A stretch of DNA of 64,000 bases from Elephas maximus indicus. Its lineage: Eukaryota; Chordata; Mammalia; Proboscidea; Elephantidae. This document shows positions 1 through 12,400 of the stretch, in pieces. The translations under genes and the position numbers were made by a program. The first letter of the stretch is position 1; every line of letters begins with the position of its first letter. The stretch is taken from NCBI RefSeq assembly GCF_024166365.1, contig NC_064820.1, positions 84,582,001 through 84,646,000 of the forward strand. Direction: 5' to 3'. Under the pieces are notes generated by a model, which was not told the DNA's origin, searched no databases, and worked only from the letters and a program-made list of their open reading frames with translations.

Positions 1-1435
1 GTGCCATTGGTTAAATTCCCTAAGAATGATCCTCCTCCCCACTTTGAAGGCTGGCCTGATTGGTTATGAGCCAGACTTGAGAGCCAAGGTTGACACTGAG
101 GAAAATCTGACAGATATTTTGTTTTGGAGGAACTCTAAAAGCTTTGATGCTTATCTGCGAATTTGTGATAGGCTGAAGTAGGTTATTTGCCCTAGCATAA
201 ACTTCTGCCTGTGTAATTCTTCTCAGCTTTTAAGCCTGGAATAATTACTTTTTAGCTTTGTAGAGTAGTTCTGGGCCATAAGACACCTTTTGACTTATTA
301 ATTTCAATCTGACTATGTAATGGGATCTAAATAAGGCGAGGTCTGGGCAATTATGTCATTTTGGGTCTCGAAATCTGATTACAAGTCCGCATACACATTT
401 ATTGGCCCTTACTTGGGTCCAGATGAAAAACATAAGCGCATATTATTGTAGGTACAAATAATGTGTCTGGCATTTTAAGTATAAACTGATTAAATAAATC
501 TGTAAAATAGAACATTTTAACTCTGATTTTTCTGAGTTTCTTCTTTGATCAGATCTGTAGTATCTGTATTCCAACAAAATTAAATATCATGCGGAACGCA
601 TTGTACTGAATTGTGTTTAATGTAATTTTCTCATAAATTCTGTGAAATTGCTATTATGTATTATGGGGAGTTGCATCAGGGAAACAATAAAGAAGGGCAA
701 AAAAGAGAGTAAACCTGGGCATGGAATAGAAAAAGGCTTTAGTTGTTGGTCTTTAGTCTAGCAACCCACAATTACTGAGTGCGCTTTTAATGAAGGATTC
801 CCTGAACTGCTGTTTGGCTCAGGGTATTTGTCCATTTAATCTGAGCAGTGAATATCAGGAAGTACAATTCAGGTTCTCTCTCTCTGTGTCTAATCAACAT
901 GAAATAAGGGCCTGACAAATTCTTGTTTTCTGGAGATGATAACTCGTCTCTGGTCCTAATTAGAGAGTAACAAAGTTGAGATCACATCTGATGGTGGCTT
1001 GGAGACCGTTGTCCACAATCTGTTATGAACCCTGGACTGGTAAATCTGACCAGCCTACAGATTTTAACCTCATAGAATTGAAGAAACAAGGAACAAAGTT
1101 TGTTTGAGTCATTTATTTGTTTCTTCCCAGATCTTTTTTTTTTTTCTCTTTTCCTGTTGTCTCCTGCCCCAGTTTTTCTAACCGTTCGGTCAGTCCACAG
1201 AGGCAATGACTTCAATTCTTTTAGCTGTGTTAGTGGTATTTTCTTCCTTAGTTCTAGAAAAATATGCTTTTATAGCTCATTGTTTTGATTTCTTCTGAAA
1301 ATGAGGATTTACCACTTTTATTTACACTCATGTTATATTTTTGTTTAAATATAAATGTATGTTTATATAGACAGTTATAGAAGTATGTATATATAAGACA
1401 TAGTATAATAAATATGTAATGTATAAAATAAATAA

Positions 1436-1632
1436 GGAGTCCTGGTGGTGCAGTGGTTAAGCTCTTGGCTGCTAACTGAAAGGTCAGTGGTTTGTATCCA
1501 CCAGTTGATCTGTAGGAGAAAGATGTGGCAGTCTGCTTCTGTAAAGATTATAGCCTTGGAAACCCTATGGGGTAGTTCCACTCTATGCAGTAGTTTTGCT
1601 GTGAGTGGGAATCCACTCAATGGCAACAGATT
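1436..1632 (+). mobile_element. AfroSINE, long subfamily
   Basis: Starts 'ggagtcctggtggtgcagtg', includes the extra 'agaaagatgtggcagtctgc' segment of the long subfamily, and ends at the 'caatggcaac' tail. The tRNA-like A and B boxes can be seen. Confidence 0.9.
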
Positions 1633-2039
1633 ATAAAATAAAATTTATAATAAATGATACCTGATAAGTATGTATCACAGTTTTTCTAAAGTTAAGTATA
1701 TTCAATGTTTACATGATTGTATGAACCAAGTAGGTAACTACTGTGATTATATGTTCTTTTTTGTATGAGCATTGAGGGTGTTTTTTCTGTAGTTAGTAAT
1801 TTCTTTCATTTTTAACTTCTGCTTTTTCTGTATGTCTGTAATTATTTCTGCTCTGTTAGCTGAACTCCTCTTTATGGTTCAATATGTCAGATAATCTTTC
1901 AGTTAATTTTTTTTTTTTTCCCTTGGATCCCTTCTTCTTAAAGCCCCCCATCTTCCTGCTCTAACTGGAGGTGGTTGCTTCCCTTCAGCACCATCCTGGG
2001 AATTTTCGTTGTCTCTGTTCTGTGTTAAATTTCTCTTTT

Positions 2040-3405
2040 CATAGATGTCAGGTTTTATTTTTCTTTTTTGTTACTTTACATTTTAAAAATGTTTTTATTC
2101 CATGTCTTGATAGTACAGCTATAGAATAATAATAGCTTGAATAGCATTTCTCTCAGAAGCTTGAAGGCATTAGTGAACTGTCTGTGGTTTCCACTGTTGC
2201 TATTGAGAAATCCAAAGCCATTTTGGTTTTTAGATTCCTGTTTATGAGATTTGCCATCTTGTAGTTTTTTTAATGGTAAAGTATATTTAACACAACATTT
2301 GCCAATTCAACATTTTTTACATGTCCAACTCAGTGACACTGATTACATAAATCATGTTGCACAAGTATCACTAGTGTTTCTTGGGAATATTTTATATCCT
2401 TTTCCCTTCATATTCTGAAATTTCACCATACTATGTGTTTCTGTATATCTTTTTTATTGTGCTCTGTAGTCACTGGGTCCTTTCAACCTGAGGATTGGTA
2501 TCTGTCATGGATTGAATTGTGTCCCCCTCAAAACATGTGACAACTTAGCTAGGTCATGATGCCCAGTATTGTGTGGTTATCTTCCATTTTGTGATCTGAT
2601 GTAATTTTCCTGTGTGCTGTAAATCCTAATCTCTGCCGGTGGTTAATGAGGTAAGATTAGGTTATGTTAAGGAGGATTACTGTGGGATATAATACCCTTA
2701 CTCAAATCACAGCTCTAATCCAATGTTAGGAGAGTTTCCCTAGGTGTGCCCTGCATCACTTTTTATCTTACAAGAGATAAAAAGAGGCAGAAGTGAGCAG
2801 AGAGAGAGCGGGACCTCATACCACGAAGAAAGAAGTGCTAGGAGTTCAGCGCGTCTTTTAGATGTGGGGTCCCTGTGCTGAGAAGCTCCTAGACCAGGGG
2901 AAGATTGATGACAAGGACCTTCCCCCAGACTGACAGAGAAAGCCCTCCTTTGTAGCTGGTGCCCTAAATTCAGACTTCTAGCCTCCTAATTTGTAAGAGA
3001 ATAAATTTCTATTTATTTAAATTTCTTCACTTGTGTATTTCTGTTACAGCAGCACCGGAAAACTAAGACAGTATCCTTCAGTCCTAGACATTTCCTTATT
3101 TTATCTATTTGGTGGTTTCCTTCTCTGTTCTTTCTGGAACTTCTACTATAATACTGGATAGATGGACCATATATTTTGACTCTCTTACATCTTCTTTCCT
3201 GTGGCCCTGCCTCCTTCCCCCAGCCAGTTTTTCCTTTCTGTTCTTTCTAAAAGATCTCCTCAATGTTACCTTTTAACGTTCTGTTGCATATTTCTGCTTT
3301 CAATTTTGTAATTCCCAAGAGCTCTTTCTGTTTTTAAAATAGCATTCTCTTGTTTCTTCCTAAATCTTTTTTAGTTCTGGTGATCCCTGTATGCCCGTTT
3401 TAAAT
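2040..3405 (-). mobile_element. Old LINE-1 5'-region-like sequence, split by the LTR
   Basis: Text on both sides of the LTR (about 2040-2502 and 3071-3405) resembles the antisense 5' region of old mammalian L1s, for example 'ttcccaagagctctttctg'. Boundaries are approximate and the assignment is tentative. Confidence 0.35.
2503..3070 (+). mobile_element. Solo LTR (ERVL/MaLR-like), 568 bp
   Basis: Begins TGTCATGG and ends AAGACA, the TG...CA border of LTRs. It is flanked by an exact 5-bp duplication GTATC (2498-2502 and 3071-3075). An AATAAA near 3000 fits a sense LTR. A related, more decayed copy lies at 60612-60980. Family name not certain. Confidence 0.8.
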
Positions 3406-4911
3406 GTTGTTGTTAGGTGCCGTCAAGTCAGTTCCAATTCATAGCCATCCTGTGCCCAACAGAACAAAACATTGCCTGGTCCTGCTCCATTCTTACATTC
3501 CTTGTTGTGTTTGAGCCCATTGTTGCAGCCACCATGTCCATCCATCTCGTTGAGGGTTTTCCTCTTTTTCACTGACCCTCTACCTTACTAAACATGATGT
3601 CCTTCTCCAGGGACTGGTCCTGATAATATGTCCAAAGTATGTGAGATGAAGTCTCACCATCTTCATTTCTAAGGAGCATTCTGGCTGTACTTCTTCCGAG
3701 ACATTTATTTGTTCTTTTGGCAGTCCATGATGTATTCAGTATCCTTTGCCAGCATCATAATTCAAAGGCATCAATTCTTTGGTCTTTCTCATTCATTGCA
3801 CAGCTTTCACATGCATATGAAGCAATGGAAAATATCATGGCTTGGGTCAGGTGTACCTTAGTCCTCAAAGTGACATTTTTGCTTTTTAATACTTCAAAGA
3901 GGTCTTCTTTAGCAGATTTGCCCAATGCAACATGTTTGATTTCTTGACTGCTACTTCCATGGGCATTGATTTTGGATCCAAGTAAAATGAAATCCGTGAC
4001 AACTTTAATATTTTCTGTGTTTATCATGATGTTGCTTATTGGTCCAGTTGTGAGGATTTTTTTTTTTTCTGTCAAGGTGTAGTCCATACTGAAGACTGTA
4101 GTCTTTGATCTTCACCAGTAAGTGCTTCAAGTTCTCTTCACTTTCAGTAAGCAAAGTTGTGTCATCTGCAAATTGCAGGTTGTTAATGAGTCTTCTTCCA
4201 GTCCTGATACCCAGTTCTTCATGTAGTCCAGCTTCTCGGATCACTTGCCCAGCATACAGATTGAATAATTATGGTGAAAAGAGACAACCCTGACACGTAC
4301 CTTTCTTGATTTTAAAACACGAAGTGTCCCCTTGTTCTGTTTGAATGAGTGCCTCTTGGTCTATGTACTGGTTCCTCATGAGCACAATTAAGTGTTCTGG
4401 AATTCCTGTTCTTCACAGTGTTATCCGTAATTTGTTATGATCCACACAGTCGAATGTCTTTGCATATGTTTAGTCAATAAAACATAAACATCTTTCTGGT
4501 ATTTCCTGCTTTCAGCCAAGATCCGTTTGGTATCAGCAGTGATATCCCTCGCTTCATGTCCTCTTCTGAATTTGGCTTGAGTTTCTGGCAGTTCCTTGTC
4601 TATGTACTGCTGCAACTGTTTTTGAGTTTTCTTCAGCAAAATTTTACTTGTGTGTGATGTTAATGATATTGTTTGATAATTTCCACGTTCTGTTAGATCA
4701 CCTTTTTTTGGAATGGGCTCAAATAAGTGTAAACCAAAAAAACCAAACCCAGTGCCGTCGAGTCGATTCCGACTCATAGCGACCCTATAGGACAGAGTAG
4801 AACTGCCCCGTAGAGTTTGCAAGGAGCACCTGGTGGATTCGAACTGCCGACCCTTTGGTTAGCAGCCGTAGCACTTAACCACTATGCCACCAAGGTTTCC
4901 CAAATAAGTGT
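3406..4911 (-). mobile_element. RTE (BovB-like) LINE, 5'-truncated, with nested AfroSINE
   Basis: The 3' end is at the left (GTTGTTGTTAGGTGCCGTC). Minus frames carry pieces of reverse transcriptase: FADDTTLL near 4170, and SLTSHTSKILLKKTQKQLQQ near 4640. The frame is broken by several stops and shifts. An AfroSINE sits at 4731-4900, close to the 5' truncation point. Confidence 0.88.
4731..4900 (-). mobile_element. AfroSINE inserted in RTE
   Basis: Reverse-oriented short-subfamily copy with an exact 11-bp target duplication CAAATAAGTGT at 4720-4730 and 4901-4911. Confidence 0.93.
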
Positions 4912-5127
4912 GGGGTACTAGAAATCAAATTGGGCTCTATGTGCATGGGTGGGACCTGTCAACTATTAGGCTTCATTGTAGATTGATTAGCCAGCTCCCT
5001 TGGCTTTTCCTTGGAAGACCCCCAACTTTTACTGTTACAGGTTATCTTGTTAATGTATAGCTTCTCTGTCAGTTTCTCCAGAGAAGAGTTTTCTAATTGG
5101 CTGCTTTGGGGAGGGATGTCAGTGTAG

Positions 5128-5168
5128 AGTGTGTGTGTGTGCGCGCGCGCGTGTGCGTGCGTGTGTGT
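5128..5168. repeat. GT/GC alternating dinucleotide run
   Basis: About 40 bp of strict purine-pyrimidine alternation (GT)n(GC)n(GT)n, including a GCGCGCGCGC core. Confidence 0.9.
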
Positions 5169-5918
5169 AGAAATATAGATCTGACTGTCAGCTCTCTGTG
5201 AGTTTAGCATAGGCATTAAGTGGACTGAGGGTCCTATTGTTCAGTTTGTAGACTTTTACACTTGTTTTCAGTTTGATACCTTCCTTATCCTTCATAAGTG
5301 TGTAGCCTCTCTCAATCGGTCATTGTAAAAGAATAATATCTAATCTCCTGCCTGGGCTAGTGAAAGGTCCTGGGGTTCTGATTGTTTTGTATATAGGTTT
5401 TCTCCAATTAATATGGAATAAACCCTCTGAATGATGGAAGTCCTTTATATAAGTTATTTAGACTTTGAGGGAAATCTTAGAATTTTATAAATAGTTGTTG
5501 GATAATACAGATTCCTTCCCGTGCTCAATCAGATCTTTAAGATCCAAATCCTAGGAATCAGGTTGTCATATAATGAGTTATACCTTTGAAAAAATTAGAT
5601 TGAGGATAAATACAAGAATCTGTAGGATTTCATTAAGTATCTTTCTTGGGTACTTTCTTTTGTATTATCAGGGTATGTTGTGATAACTTGATTTTCCAGA
5701 AGACTTGCTGATATTAGGGTAAATTTGTTAGGGAAAATATATCAGAAAATTAGAAACTTATATACATTTTACTACTATTTAAATAATAATACATGGTTAA
5801 TCTAGATTTAAAATTAACTCATTAGTAAGTTTGTTACCTACAATGGAACTGAAGAGTTAAGAGGTCTTTAAAAATTTTTAAAGTTACTTTGTAAATTAAA
5901 TTTGTTTCTTGGTAACTA

Positions 5919-6224
5919 CCGGTAGTCCCTGACTTATGATGTATCTGAGTTATGACAAACCACATTTATGACTATTTTTTTTAACATCTTTTTGTTAGTA
6001 ACGTGTACTGTATACAAGGTTGCGGCGAGTAATTTGCTGACGTTATCATTCTCAGATGTTTACTCCCAGATGTTCAATATTATGATTTACTGTTCAAAAC
6101 ACTGCCATATAGCAGGCAATAATGAGAACTTAAAAAAAAAAAAAAAAGATATTCAACTTACATCAGAACCAACTTATGATGGAGTCGTTGGAACAGAACC
6201 CTGTCGTAAGTCAGGGACTACGCG
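5919..6224. mobile_element. Tc1/mariner-Tigger-type MITE, copy A
   Basis: 306 bp with TA duplications at both ends and terminal inverted repeats (GGTAGTCCCTGACTTATGA against the complement of CGTAAGTCAGGGACTAC). No transposase frame. Same family as 14711-14987. Confidence 0.85.
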
Positions 6225-6309
6225 TAATTGTTTTAAATAGCAGATAATAGTTATAGAGCTAATGTCAAAGGTATAATAATTTAACATTGTTTTTTAAAAT
6301 TTATTCTAG

Positions 6310-6486
6310 GTAGAAGAATACATGTTCACTTTTAGTGAACAAGAGCATGTTCCCAAACTCCTCAATTTTGGGTCGCCCTCCCTTCACTCCAAACCATCAA
6401 CAACATAATAACTTCTTTACCTTGTCACCAGCTCTTTATTCACACCAGCAGCTTATAGATGCGCACTTCAACTTTCAGAATGCAGA
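6310..6486 (+). CDS. TENT2: TENT2 coding exon 1 (start codon exon)
   Basis: Acceptor AG at 6308-6309, donor GTAAGT at 6487. The exon starts 37 nt before the ATG at 6347, so at least one upstream noncoding exon must exist. It encodes [17 protein letters not shown] and onward, the Asn/Gln/His-rich start of GLD2. The human protein I recall has one Ser at position 5 where this has two, which accounts for the one-residue length difference. Ends in phase 2 (GA|G). Confidence 0.93.
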
Positions 6487-9400
6487 GTAAGTATGGTGAT
6501 GTTTTGGCACATATCACTTGTAAATTTCATCTTCTATTTGACATAAGCCCTTTCTGTATGAAACATTTGAAGGTAGAGAAAGTGTTATCATGTCTTGTTT
6601 TCTTTTGATCAGAGTAATACTTCATTTTTCTGGAACTGTTTTTTTTTTTTATAGAAAAATATGTTATTGTTCTTTCTTATTTTTGGTAGGTTGTCTGGAG
6701 CTGTGTCATTACAGCAGTTGACATATGGAAATATCAGTTCCATACAGACCTCAACTTCTCCATTATTCCGAGGAAGGAAGTAAGTACTTCTCACTTAATT
6801 GTTTTAAAAGAAAATTTTGTGTTTTTGAGAACTGTGTAACGATGTCTCTCGGATTAAAATTGCATTGACACTATGCCCCAAATTTTGCTTTTCTAGGACC
6901 TATGCAGTCAGCCCAGGCATAAAATTTTAAAATTTTTATGTGATTTTTTTAATTTTGAGGATTCTTTTGTTGATTTGTTCTTGCCATTATTATAAACTTT
7001 AGGTGGAATGAAGCTATATTTCTCCAGAAAACTACTTTTTACTTAAGATTTTAGGCTAAATTGGATGGGCTTCTTTCTAGTAAAGTTCACTGTGTTTTTC
7101 TTTTGATTTTATCTAAATCTTATTCAGGTAATGTTCCATTATAACAGATATTACAGTGAAAATTTCTACATGCCATAAAGTTTTCTATAGTTTAGTCAGG
7201 AGCCAGTTGATTTTAACCTATCTGATTAAAAGAAATTTATGTATTATAAAATAATTATAATGGACTTTACAGATGATTATTAAAATAAGATCTGGCAATA
7301 TTTGCAGGATATTGCTATTTTTTTTTTATATTGCTATTACTTTAAAACCTATATAGTCCATAATTCTTATATGTAATTAAAAATAACACTGGCTGAGTAT
7401 TATTGAACATGTTGTAGAGTGTCGTAAGGCCTTTATAAGTATTGACTTACTTTACCACACCTTAGGAGGTTATCCCTCTTCTGTTGAGGAGAAAGCTGAA
7501 GCACACAGAGGTTATGTAACTATTATTCTGCTAGAAATGGCATAGCTGGGATTTTAATCCAGGCGGTCTGCCTCTAGATTCCATGCTTACAAACACTGCA
7601 AGTTCTTCACAGTTGTCATTGTAGGATTTTGATAGTATCGACTTCATTCAGATTTTCTAAAAAAGTTATCTTGATAGCCAATGTGAGAATCATGTGTGAA
7701 AATAAGTTCCATTAACTCATAGCTATATATATATTTTTAAAAATTAAAATTGGCATTCCCAGTAAATGATACTCAGCATATTGTTGTGTATTGTTGAGTC
7801 AGTTTTGACTCAGAGTGACCCCATGTGACAGAGTGGAACTGCCTTGTAGGGTTGTTTAGGCTGTAATCTTTATAGGAGCAAGTTGCCAGGTCTTTCTCCC
7901 GTGGAGCCACTTGAACCTCCAACCTTTTGGTTAAAAGTAAATATCTCAGTTCAGTCTTTGCTATTTACGAACCAGAACAAGTGGATTCAGAGACCTCTTT
8001 TTTTTTTTTTTTTAAATATATTGTACTCAGCTCACCTAATCTTATCCTCCTAATGTTAGAGTTGGATCTTTTTGCTCTTAGTGGTTCTATAAATAGAAGC
8101 TTTCCTACGAAGTTTTCACTGCTGAGATGAATTGCAGGAGATTAACCCAGTGTGTATATGTAGTTTGTTTTTTCTATATGCATTATTACCACTTACTTTT
8201 CATAAGGTATTGAGAGACATTTATGCTGAAAAGAACTATGCAGAGCTAATAATGTGACCTTGCTAAAAGAGTCAGAATATTGCTGTTATCTGTTATGATA
8301 TTTATATATTTTTAATTGTTTTCTATTTGAAACCATAAAGTTACATCTTTAATCACTAAGGTATACTGCTTGTTTTCAGGAGATTAAGTGATGAAAAACA
8401 CCTTCCTTTTGACGGTAAACGGCAACGTTTCCATTCACCCCACCAAGAGCCAACTATAGTTAACCAGATAGTGCCTTTATCAGGTGAAAGAAGATACTCA
8501 GTGCCGCCATTGTTTCATGCACACTTTGTGCCAGATATAGTCAGATGTATTCCACCTTTTCAAGAAATATCATTTTTAGAACCTAGAGAAATCACACTGC
8601 CAGAAGCCAAAGATAAGGTAATAATAATGTAGCTTTTAATTTTATCTTTCAGAAAATTCATGTAAATAACGTATTGAAAGTATCAGAAATACCTAATGTT
8701 TTATATTAAGTGGAACATGCCTTTTTTCAGTGTTTAAAGTGCTGTTCAACACAATTTTCTGTCGAAATATTACTTTGATTTTTGTTAGCTATTCTTTTAT
8801 GGAAGTGCAGCTATCAGGAAATCAGATTTTCCTGGATTCACAAAAAACTGGGATTAGAGTGCCAAATAAGTTTTTCAGATGGTTATTATAATAAAGTGTT
8901 AAAAAATATCTTTCTTTATCTTGAGGTTTTTGAATGTGCAAAAAGTAGAGAAGCCAGGAGTCACTGAGAAAGTAATATATTCAAAGTGTTATAATCAAGG
9001 AAGATTTATCAAAAATATTTGTAAACAATATTTGAAAAAGTAGAATGAAACTAATTCTTGGAAAATGATATTGTCAGCATTGAGGAATAATATGTTATTT
9101 AACACCCAATATTAGAGCATATTCTCCCTCTCCATTATTAGTGAAACATTAAGAAAAAATACCTTAGGTAATTGAAAAGCATTTATAATATAATTGTCTA
9201 CATTCTCCTGGATTGTTTATGGCTTACACTTGCCGTTTTTGCATTTTCAAAGCTGCCCTACTATTCGGAAATGGGACATTTGTAGGCTAAGGAGAAGGAG
9301 CCTTAATGGAGTGTAGTGATTTTATTATTATTTTTTTACTCATCTTTGGGTTCCCAGCAACTAGCACAGGTCTGAAACATATAAGTGTACAGACAGTGTT

Positions 9401-12400
9401 GGGTCAAAAAAGCTACACCTGCTTCATTGCTTTTTATTCTATATACCCTCGCCTCACTTATTGACATGGTTAGATTCCAAAGACCAGGTTGTTATATGAA
9501 ATCAGTGTTAGGAGAAAGTGGAGGATGACTGCATCATTACATAACTGCCAAACCACAGAGAACCATGGCCCAACCAACGTGACACATAGCCTTAACTACT
9601 AAAGCCAGTGTTAACTCTCACCTCTTAGTATTCATTATGCCAGACGTACCTTGTTCATGTGCAAGTTAGTCAGATAGTAAATTTTTTTACTATTGTGATA
9701 AATGTGAAATTTTGGATAATGAGATAGTCGATAAGTGATGGGGTAATTTTTTTTTAATTGATTTATAATTATACTATAAAACTCACCCTTTTAAAGTGTA
9801 CAATTTAGTGGTTGTGTTAGTACATTCACAGAGTTGAACAACTATCACCACTATTCTAATTCCAAAACATTATCACCACCCCCAAAAGAAATTTTACTGA
9901 GTAGCAGCCACTCACCGTCTCTTCCCCTCTCACTCTCCTTGGCAACCAGTAATCTATTGTTTGTCTGTGGTTTTCTTATTATGAGTATTACATATAATCA
10001 TATAATATGTGGCCTTTTGTGTCTGGCTTCTTTCACTTAGTGTACTGTTTTCAAGGTTCATTCATGTAGCATATATCAGTACTTAATTCCTTTATGTGGC
10101 TGAATAATATTTCATTGTATAGTTATGTTACATTTTGTGTATGAATTCATCAGTTGCTATTTGGGTTGTTTTAGTTTTTTACTGTTATGAATAATGCTGC
10201 TATGAACATCCAAATACAAGTTTTTATGTAGTCATATGCTTTTATTTTTCTTAGGTATAAACCTAGGAGTAGAATTGCTGGGTCATATGGTAACTCTGTG
10301 TTTAAGTTTTTGAAGAAGTTTTTTCCAAAGAGGCTGTGCCATTTTATATTCCCATCAGCATTGTGTAAGGTTCCAATTTCTCCCCATCCTTGCTAAAACT
10401 TATTATTGTCTTTTTTGATTATAGCCATCTTAGTGGGGGTGAAGTGGTATCTCATTGTGGTTTTGATATGCATTTCCCTGATGGCTAATGATGTTGAACA
10501 TCTTTTCATGTGCTTATTGGCCATTTGTATTTCTTTGTTGGAGAACTATTTATTCATATCCTTTGCCTTTTTTAAAGTTGGGTTGTCTTTTTAATTGTTG
10601 AGTTGTAAAAGTTCTCTATATGTTTTAGATACTAGACTCTTACCAGATATATGATTTGCAGATTTTTCCTATTCTGTGAGCTGTCTTCACTTTCTTGAGG
10701 GTGTCCTTTGAAGCACAAAAGCTTTTAGTTTTGATGAAGTCCAGTTTATTTTTCTTTGTTTGCTTGTTATTTATATATCATAACTAAGAAACCATTGCCT
10801 AATCTAAGATCATGAAGATCAATGCCTATGTGTTCTAGGAGTTTTGTTGTTTTAGCTCTTATATTTAGGTCTTTGATTCATTTTGAGTTAATCTTTATAT
10901 AGGGTGTAAAGTAAAGGTTGAACTTTATTCTTTTTGATCCAATTGTCCTGGCGTCATTTGTTGAAAAGACTGTTCCTTCTTCCTCTTGTCATCTTTGTCT
11001 TAATAAGAGGTGGGAGAAACATTCAGACAAAAGCAATGGGAGGGAGATTAAAAAAAAAAAAAAGTAAAACGAGAAAAGACTAACCTGGGATGTTTTGGTA
11101 CCATTTCGTTTTCTCTTCTTTCTCCTTTCTTTGCTTTCTCATTTCAGAGAAATTCTTGTAGTGCTATAATGCAAAAGCACGTGGTATAAATCAAATCCGG
11201 CCAATTCTTTTAATGAATATATAAGAACCTTTTACTATATATAGGTTTTTAATGTGTATATACGTGTAGGCCTTTTCTAATTAACTTGTTGAAGGTCACA
11301 GCTAGTAAGTGGCACAACCAATATTTGACCCGTGTCTCTAATAAGAAAAGGAAGTTGAGATGCTTAAAATCAAGGGTAGGGAGATGACTTTCTTAGAATT
11401 GTCTTTAATATCAGGTAATCTGTGACAGTAGTAGTAGCGGATATTTGGCGAGTGTCTCTTTTTGTGGGAACGTACTCAACCAGTTTATATGGCTTACTTC
11501 TTTACCTCTGCTAGAATGTAAATTGAAGGGAGAGTTCAGTGTGAGATAAAAGCGGAGCAGTGGTTCACGGCCTTTTGCACAGTAGAATGCCATTTAAGGT
11601 TTTTAAGCAGAGGAATAGCACCGTCAGGTTTGTAATTTTAGGAAGAGAGTTCTTGCAGTATAGTGGAATTTGGTTTGGAATGAGGAAGACCTGGAAGAGG
11701 GTGATCACTTTGGAAGACTGTTAAATTCACCCAGATGAGAGATGCTGAAGCTTTCAGGTATAGCAAATGGTAGTGGAAAAGATGTGAAAGACAATACATA
11801 AGGAAAATGGATATAATGTGTGGAATAATTAGCTATGGGGGGGGGACATCAGTGATTCCAGTGGTTTGATTCTGGGCTACTAACAGATAACCCGTGGCTG
11901 TCGAGTCCATTCTGACTTGTAGTGACTGTATAGGACAGAGTAGAACTGCCAAAGGAGTGATTGGTGGATTTGAACTGCCAACCTTTTGGTTAACAGCTGG
12001 AGCTCTTAACCACTGCGCCATCAGGGCTAACAGGTAAGGAACCTAGATTTTGTGTGTGTAAGTTGATTGAGGAACTAGTCAAGAAACATAGAGACATTTG
12101 GAACTGGGGGAAAATTTGCTTTAACATTTGTGTTCTTGAGAAACCTCATGGTTTCCTTATAAGCATATAGAGCTTTATGAGAAAATAGAGTTGGAGCAAA
12201 CTACTCAAATCTAAATAATTTTGTAATCAGAACACTCTCAGGAATAATAATTGATACCTTGTAAGATAAAATTTTTTTTTGTTTTGTTTTAAGATAACTT
12301 GGACAGACCAGGCAGACACTTTAGAATGGGTGGATGCTGCTAGAGAGGATATTGGAAATACACAAAGTAGAAAGGACATGCTTGCCTGTGGTGAGCACTG

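Larger units (their letters stand above)
1..6309 (+). other. Upstream or 5' intronic sequence of TENT2
   Basis: No coding exon found. It holds an AfroSINE (1436-1632), a solo LTR (2503-3070) inside old LINE-1-like sequence, an RTE copy (3406-4911) with a nested SINE, a GT/GC dinucleotide run (about 5128-5168) and a mariner-type MITE (5919-6224). I recognise nothing in 1-1430. Confidence 0.6.
6487..8379 (+). other. TENT2 introns 1-2
   Basis: Intron 1 (6487-6689) shows nothing beyond splice signals. Intron 2 (6780-8379) has a MIR-like stretch (7390-7600) and a diverged AfroSINE (7780-7935); the rest is AT-rich and unrecognised. Confidence 0.7.

Noticed and set aside
1436..1510. tRNA-like A and B boxes
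   Set aside because: They are the tRNA-derived head of an AfroSINE, repeated about 25 times here, not a functional tRNA gene.
1..6309. TENT2 promoter or first noncoding exon
   Set aside because: No CpG-rich stretch or convincing exon was found; an upstream exon must exist, but I cannot place it.
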